DNA of 64,000 nt from Spirosoma oryzae (GTDB taxonomy: Bacteria; Bacteroidota; Bacteroidia; Cytophagales; Spirosomataceae). The position numbers were made by a program, and so were the translations under genes. Numbering within the stretch: position 1 is the first letter of the stretch; each line of letters opens with the position of its first letter. Shown in pieces: positions 59,527-64,000 of the stretch. The stretch lies in assembly GCF_003002825.1 (NCBI RefSeq), contig NZ_PVTE01000009.1, forward strand, positions 164,863-228,862. The letters run 5' to 3'. The notes below the pieces were generated by a model that was not told the DNA's origin, did not search any database, and saw only the letters and a program-made list of their open reading frames with translations.

Positions 59527-59590
59527 AAAAGGGTGTCCCGCCGTGGCGACGGCCGGAGCTGGATTCAGCTACTAGGAATGGGATACCCGA
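59527..59590 (-). terminator. Possible branched terminator after the Sak4-like gene
   Basis: GGGTGTCCC (59531-59539) and GGGATACCC (59580-59588) form an imperfect outer stem around an inner hairpin GCCGT/ACGGC. On the minus strand it is followed by TTTTTTCTTC. Weaker support than a perfect stem. Confidence 0.4.
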
Positions 59591-59612
59591 AGAAGGGAAA
59601 TTCAGAAGGGTA

Positions 59613-60488
59613 CTAGGCGGTTGCCGGAGCGGGAACCTGATTTTTCTTGTCTTTCAGCAGGGCAACAAAGTCGTCCGACTGCTGCAGGGCCGGGAATTTA
59701 AGCCAGATAGCATTCAGCTCACCAGCCGAAGACGCGTTGCTCACTTCAATGGTGGCAATCTGGAGCAGGGCTTCGGTATCAGATTCACCCGAAGTAGCCC
59801 AGTTTTTCATGTCCTGGCCGGTTTCTTCGGTTAACATGAACGGGTCCCGGCTGACAAACAGACTGGTTCGGTCTTTAGCAGCTTTAGCCAAATGGTTTTG
59901 CTCAATCTCAAAGTTCAGGGTCAGTTCGTACTCCCAACCCTCGACGTTAATCTCCTTGAGTCCCAGCTTTTGAACTGTATTCCGACCGTTGCCGTCTTTA
60001 GTCATCTCGTAATCCTGCTTCCGGCGGGACGTCGTAAATACGTGGGCGGTGGATTTGAGGATTTTGTTTCGGAGTTTCTCGTGCCGGGGTTTAACGATCC
60101 CCCAGTTAGTGTACGAGTTCCCCGTCATCTGGGCCTGAACGTTCAGGATAAATTCCCAGGCATGGGTCATCGAATCAATGATGATGACTTCCATCCCGGC
60201 CTTTTCACAGGCAACAATGGCTTCAATGTATTTCTCGGGAGCCGGGTTGGTTAGGTTTATGTAATTGAACGTTCCGATGTAGAACTCACTACCGTTACCA
60301 TCTGAGAAGGTTTGGTCACAATAGAGTTCCGCCGATCCACTTTCTGTATCAATAACAGCAATTTTATCCCAGTCATTGACCAGTCCATAAGCGACTCTGA
60401 GTGCGGATAAAGTCTTTCCGGCTCCGGAAACCCCGGAGAAGCCGACCCGTAGTTTTACGGCTTGCCGGCTGGCTTTTCGTAGTTGCAT
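59613..60488 (-). CDS. RecA-fold ATPase, Sak4-like recombinase
   Basis: The 291-residue protein has Walker A GVSGAGKT (19-26), Walker B VIIIDS (101-106) and a SRRKQDYEM motif (about 155-163) in the RecA-core order. Phage Sak4 proteins anneal single strands in recombination, usually together with an SSB, which is the next gene downstream. A TATATTTG directly abuts the ATG, but transcription from it would begin inside the gene. Confidence 0.75.
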   Translation of the reverse strand: MQLRKASRQAVKLRVGFSGVSGAGKTLSALRVAYGLVNDWDKIAVIDTESGSAELYCDQTFSDGNGSEFYIGTFNYINLTNPAPEKYIEAIVACEKAGMEVIIIDSMTHAWEFILNVQAQMTGNSYTNWGIVKPRHEKLRNKILKSTAHVFTTSRRKQDYEMTKDGNGRNTVQKLGLKEINVEGWEYELTLNFEIEQNHLAKAAKDRTSLFVSRDPFMLTEETGQDMKNWATSGESDTEALLQIATIEVSNASSAGELNAIWLKFPALQQSDDFVALLKDKKNQVPAPATA

Positions 60489-60523
60489 CAAATATAGGTG
60501 AAAAAAGGTAATTACTTACCGGA

Positions 60524-61693
60524 TCAACCGGCATTTTTCAAATCAACTAAATCAAACAGATTCGGGGGTATAGGTCTGGGACCCGTATGACGTCCACCCT
60601 GGGGACCGTTTGTTGGACCAAACACATTTCGTTTCCGGGAAATGAACTGCTGAATTTCGGTGATCTCGTCAGCCCGGGGAAACTCCTCAAAGTTCTTGCT
60701 CACCGGCTCGACCCAGAGCCCACCCCCGACTTTCTTGGGTCCCCGGCGGTTCTTGAGGATCTCCAGGTACAAGAAGTTATCCTTCAGTTCCTGCAGACCC
60801 GCGTACTTCCGGTATTTACCCAGCTCGTAGGTAGCCGGGTTGAACAGAGAAATCACATGGGTAGCCCGCCGGGCCGTTCCTTTGTTTTCAGCCAGTTCGG
60901 CCAGGGACGGGGACAGCTTGGCATCCATGGTCTCCCCTTTCAGGTTGAGCTGGATACTATCACCGATGTTGGTCTGGTGCTGAACCAGGATCGGAATGGC
61001 CCGGTACTTGTTTTTCAGGCTCATGCAGTACTTCACCGCCAGATCCTCGATAGCCTGAAACAGGCTTTTCTGCTTACCGGTACCTTTCTCGGTTTCGGGC
61101 TGCAGGTCCAGTACGTGATCCACTACGAACAGGCAGTACTGATTCGGATTGTTGGGGACGTAGGTTTCGTGCCCCTTGCTATCTTTAACCAGTTTACCTT
61201 GGGTCAATAACCATTCTCCGGTGTGAAGATACATGCCGTACGGATAACGGATCGTGTCGATGATCTCGATTTTAGTCAGCAGTCGATCGATCAGCACCTG
61301 AATCCCTGGTAGTTTAGCCCGTTCCTCGTCGGAAAGCTTGTTTTCTCCCCGGCCGTGAAGCTTGTCTTCCGAAACGGTCATACCATATTCCCGCTGGAAC
61401 AGGTACGATGTAATCCGAATCAACAGGTCCTGAACCGATTCTTCCAGCAGGTAATAGAACACTTTGATGTCCAGCCCATCGGCCAGGTGATCGAGTACCC
61501 ATTCTACCGCCGGAATCACCATGGCACCCATTAGAAAACTGGACTTGAAGGTTCCCGTGGGTCCGGTGATAATCCAGAAGTCTCCCTTGTCCATCCCGTT
61601 TATCAGCTTATTCAGCCGTTCCAGGGGCAGGGGAATCCCGACAAACTTTTTGTCCTGCTGAGCCAGGATGTACTCCGAAATTGATTGAGCCAT
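60524..61693 (-). CDS. DnaB-like replicative helicase (SF4)
   Basis: The 389-residue protein has Walker A GPTGTFKS (44-51) with Lys50, Walker B CLFVVDH, a IPILVQHQTN segment and NRRGP. These are the RecA-core motifs of DnaB-type helicases; an N-terminal DnaB domain is missing, as in many phage versions. ATG at 61693 is preferred over the one four codons upstream. The C-terminal PPNLFDLVDL recalls the SLFDLG motif of the cargo proteins, which may be coincidence. Confidence 0.75.
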   Translation of the reverse strand: MAQSISEYILAQQDKKFVGIPLPLERLNKLINGMDKGDFWIITGPTGTFKSSFLMGAMVIPAVEWVLDHLADGLDIKVFYYLLEESVQDLLIRITSYLFQREYGMTVSEDKLHGRGENKLSDEERAKLPGIQVLIDRLLTKIEIIDTIRYPYGMYLHTGEWLLTQGKLVKDSKGHETYVPNNPNQYCLFVVDHVLDLQPETEKGTGKQKSLFQAIEDLAVKYCMSLKNKYRAIPILVQHQTNIGDSIQLNLKGETMDAKLSPSLAELAENKGTARRATHVISLFNPATYELGKYRKYAGLQELKDNFLYLEILKNRRGPKKVGGGLWVEPVSKNFEEFPRADEITEIQQFISRKRNVFGPTNGPQGGRHTGPRPIPPNLFDLVDLKNAG

Positions 61694-61723
61694 ACAGCTG
61701 AACAAAAAAACTACAGGGATAAA

Positions 61724-61891
61724 CTACAGGTCAAGTATTACCTCTGTAGCCTCGGAATTTGGCATATCTTCTTCTACCGAAAAACAAATGGTTGAATTGT
61801 CGTGGAAATAAGACAGAGCTTGTTCAGCCGCTTCCTGGGGAGTTTCCCCTTCTTCCACAATTTGCCAGGTAATCACATATCGTTTTTCCAT
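61724..61891 (-). CDS. Short acidic protein (55 residues)
   Basis: MEKRYVITWQIVEEGETPQE starts a small acidic protein with a strand-helix opening. A longer frame with an earlier start overlaps the upstream gene and is less likely. It lies 1 base downstream of the 61893 gene. Function unknown. Confidence 0.55.
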   Translation of the reverse strand: MEKRYVITWQIVEEGETPQEAAEQALSYFHDNSTICFSVEEDMPNSEATEVILDL

Positions 61892-61892
61892 A

Positions 61893-62546
61893 TTAGTAAC
61901 TGCCCGTCCAGGACTTATCTGCTTCGGATTCCTTTTGAAGCACGGCCATTTTAATGGCGTCAAAGCTTTCCAGATACCGATTAATTTTGATGTTCTTGGG
62001 AAAGTATTCCAGCCACTTGTCGGTAATCTCCATGAGTTCTCCGATCTTGTACATACTACCTTGCCCGCAGACATTCCAGAACAACTCTTTAACGTCATCC
62101 AGGGTCTGACCCTTTTCAGGTAAGGTTGTCATAATCGATTGACCATTGATGATCATGTCGTATCCATAGAGTTTGACAAAGTAATCCCACCATTTTTCCC
62201 GGTCGGAATCCAGAATCGTACTCTTAAACTTCTCCGTAACATCCAGGCATTCCAGGTGAAGTTTGAAGTTGCCCGTTGGTCCCGGTCGGTTATAGCCCGG
62301 ATACGTAATCAAGTATCCTTCATCCGCTAGTTTATGGATAATCCGGCTCCAGGGAATGCCGATTGGCTGACCCTTCTGGTCATAATACATGAATCGGCCG
62401 TAGTACTGGGTAAGCTGCTTGATCAGGGCCGGATCGGGCGATTCCTTCTGGATGTAAATGGTATAGAGCAGCATGGCTTCCTCGACTGTCAGTTCGGTTT
62501 TCAGGAGGTAGCCAATCAGGTGACTTATTTCATTTGATTGAATCAT
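61893..62546 (-). CDS. Hypothetical protein near replication helicase
   Basis: The 217-residue protein has IGIPWSRIIHKLADEGYLIT (about 62-81), a possible winged-helix wing, and a C-terminal helix region (LMEITDKWLEYFPKNIKIN). A helicase loader or replication factor would fit its position between helicase genes, but there is no motif evidence. Confidence 0.55.
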   Translation of the reverse strand: MIQSNEISHLIGYLLKTELTVEEAMLLYTIYIQKESPDPALIKQLTQYYGRFMYYDQKGQPIGIPWSRIIHKLADEGYLITYPGYNRPGPTGNFKLHLECLDVTEKFKSTILDSDREKWWDYFVKLYGYDMIINGQSIMTTLPEKGQTLDDVKELFWNVCGQGSMYKIGELMEITDKWLEYFPKNIKINRYLESFDAIKMAVLQKESEADKSWTGSY

Positions 62547-62571
62547 TGAGACGCGTTGATACTAACTAGGA

Positions 62572-63909
62572 TTATACAGGTTCGTTGAGCAGAACGTACT
62601 CGGAGAGTTCATCGACCGAGTCCAGGTAATGAATAAACAGCTGCCTTTTCTGGGCTGAGCGGAGCCACTTGGCTTCTTGAGAGACATAGGAACGTCCCTG
62701 ATACACCCCATCCTGGACATACAGATTAATTTTGGTTGCCGATTTGGCCGGGTTATCCAGATCTAGTCCTAATATTCGCCCAATACGCTGGTTATCCATT
62801 AATTCTGTGGATTTGACTCCGATGTTAATAGCTATCGAACAGTTATTGACTGTAAAGCCCTCATTGAGATTTATACAACCATAGAGGTAGGGTTTCTGTC
62901 CCCCGTAGAAATTAGCTAGCAACTGAGTCGTCTGAACCCGGTCCTGTTTGGTTTTACCAGTTCGGTATACCTGTAGTTTCGGGTTCAGTTTAGCCATTCG
63001 ATCCCCTACTGCCAACCGGGAGCCAAAGACGATGATGGGTTGCTCGGGCAGCCGGTCCAGCAGCTCCAGAGCCAGGATTTCCTTATTTCGGGCTGTGTAC
63101 AGGATATCCGCTCGTTTCCCGATGGCCTTCCGGTAGTTAATGGCTGAGCCGGTTACCTGGCCCGGAGTGATTCCACCCATTCGACGGGCTGTGTCAGCAG
63201 CTACTTCGGAGTTATTGGCACAGATAAAGGCCAGCCCGTGGGCTTTTTCGGGAGATACCTGCTGAAAGAACCGGACGTACTGATCGATTTTATCCTGCTG
63301 GACAAGGTACTCCCGGGCTTCTGTTGGAGTCAGATCGACCGGAATATTCAGGGACTGATAAGCCGGAACGATACCCAGCCGAACACCGGTTTTTAAGGGT
63401 ACCGAAAACTGGTGATGGATACCAAGTTCATCCAGATAGGATAACTTATCTTCATCCAGTGTAGCCGATAAGCCAAGTATCCGATTGGTTCGTGTTTTGG
63501 GAATGACCTGGGAATACTTGGTAGCTGCCTTATTCAGGGCATGTTGAACTTCGTCAACGATCAGAATGTCACAATCATAGACCTCGTCAGGCAGATTTGA
63601 TCCGGCATACGAAGCTAACAGGTAAAAGTGAATATTGGAAATCCCGGCCAGATAAGTTTCAAACTCGTTCCGGATTGGATTGGTCGGTAAGAGAATATTG
63701 ACCTTACCAGAACTTACCCGTCTATACCGGTTGAGCAGGCTTTTTATACCGAATAACTTGCCCCAGCGGGTATGACAGGCCCAGATTACCTTTTTATTCT
63801 CGGCAAAGTAATCAATAGCTAACGTCTGGGTGTAGCTCTTCCGGTCATTGGGTTCGGGCAGACTCAGGGCATACCGGATTTCGTCTTCCGATAGCTCACG
63901 GGTTTTCAT
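62572..63909 (-). CDS. SF2 helicase with an unusual Walker A motif
   Basis: The 445-residue protein has DEVQH at 119-123, LSAT at 147-150 and QRIGRIL near the C-terminus, all SF2 landmarks. Walker A is HTRWGKLFG with Lys51, lacking the usual Thr/Ser after GK. Similar helicases act in recombination-dependent replication or as UvsW/RecG-like enzymes. Whether ATP hydrolysis survives is uncertain. Confidence 0.7.
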   Translation of the reverse strand: MKTRELSEDEIRYALSLPEPNDRKSYTQTLAIDYFAENKKVIWACHTRWGKLFGIKSLLNRYRRVSSGKVNILLPTNPIRNEFETYLAGISNIHFYLLASYAGSNLPDEVYDCDILIVDEVQHALNKAATKYSQVIPKTRTNRILGLSATLDEDKLSYLDELGIHHQFSVPLKTGVRLGIVPAYQSLNIPVDLTPTEAREYLVQQDKIDQYVRFFQQVSPEKAHGLAFICANNSEVAADTARRMGGITPGQVTGSAINYRKAIGKRADILYTARNKEILALELLDRLPEQPIIVFGSRLAVGDRMAKLNPKLQVYRTGKTKQDRVQTTQLLANFYGGQKPYLYGCINLNEGFTVNNCSIAINIGVKSTELMDNQRIGRILGLDLDNPAKSATKINLYVQDGVYQGRSYVSQEAKWLRSAQKRQLFIHYLDSVDELSEYVLLNEPV

Positions 63910-63945
63910 TGTCTTTTTCGGGGAGGGAGAGGGAAACCCCCGGCT

Positions 63946-64000
63946 TTAGCCGGAGACTTTAGTTGCGATTCCTTTGTTGATATAGCCTTGCCAAATCTCA
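63946..64000 (-). CDS. C-terminal end of a leftward gene (start outside window)
   Basis: The frame reads EIWQGYINKGIATKVSG then TAA at 63948-63946. Only 18 codons are inside the window; no family can be assigned. A CCGGC-TAAA-GCCGG stem overlaps the stop (about 63940-63953) but a T-run does not follow on the minus strand. Confidence 0.5.
   Translation of the reverse strand, partial: EIWQGYINKGIATKVSG

Noticed and set aside
60489..60496. TATATTTG box abutting the start of the Sak4-like gene
   Set aside because: Transcription from it would start inside the gene, so it cannot serve that ATG; probably a chance match.
60551..60580. NLFDLVDL at the end of the DnaB-like helicase as a fourth copy of the SLFDLG motif
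   Set aside because: Only NLFDL is similar and the GTPGE part is missing; chance similarity cannot be excluded.
60587..61210. 207-codon plus-strand frame opposite the DnaB-like gene
   Set aside because: Antisense to a gene with complete helicase motifs and no supporting features.
61372..62000. 124-codon frame starting at 62098 that includes the 55-residue gene
   Set aside because: Its first 69 codons overlap the 61893-62546 gene and lack protein-like composition; the ATG at 61891 is preferred.
1..64000. tRNA genes and CRISPR arrays
   Set aside because: No cloverleaf-like sequence or regularly spaced direct repeats were noticed on reading; a tRNAscan or CRISPR search was not possible, so absence is not proven.

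Overview
The window looks like about 64 kb of the interior of a large double-stranded DNA phage of a Bacteroidota host, most probably a crAss-like (Crassvirales-type) phage. Three things point there. A 3356-residue protein carries the metal-binding DFDID loop of the virion RNA polymerases known from crAss-like phages such as Cellulophaga phage phi14:2. That gene is flanked by other giant helical proteins typical of virion cargo. Short promoter boxes of the Bacteroidetes form TAnnTTTG lie in front of several genes. The standard genetic code is used. No capsid, portal, terminase or complete DNA polymerase gene is present, so the window is not the whole genome.

Layout. Positions 1-37802 are mainly rightward late genes: a membrane protein pair, an SGNH-esterase tail fibre (1081-3204), a 875-residue helical virion protein, a DUF5675 protein, a 1812-residue cargo-like protein, the RNA polymerase-helicase giant (16411-26481), a 1512-residue cargo-like protein, and then a receptor-binding block (32833-37802) of fibre, beta-helix tailspike and two small modular proteins. 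Two leftward islands interrupt this block. Island 1 (13024-16100) encodes a lipoprotein and its non-secreted paralogue, two unknowns, a degenerate RNase H and a RepL-like winged-helix protein next to an AT-rich, repeat-containing divergent intergenic region. Island 2 (31063-32631) encodes four small unknowns. An AT-rich gene at 11951-13021 encodes a membrane-anchored PD-(D/E)XK-like nuclease and looks foreign.

From 37875 to the right edge every gene points left. This half holds early and middle functions: nucleotide metabolism (MazG-like, metallophosphoesterase, a uracil-DNA-glycosylase homologue without its catalytic residues), a dense run of short overlapping unknowns, a GP88-type cysteine protein, a MoxR ATPase / VWA-zincin / DUF3150-like set, small membrane proteins, two GIY-YIG endonucleases, and a replication and recombination cluster (TOPRIM primase, SSB-like protein with an acidic DDLPF tip, Sak4-like RecA-fold ATPase, DnaB-like helicase, SF2 helicase).

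In working terms, the vRNAP and cargo proteins are expected to be packaged and injected to transcribe early genes, the leftward block then takes over replication and host control, and the fibre/tailspike block supplies adsorption. Most assignments rest on motifs read by eye; no database search was run.
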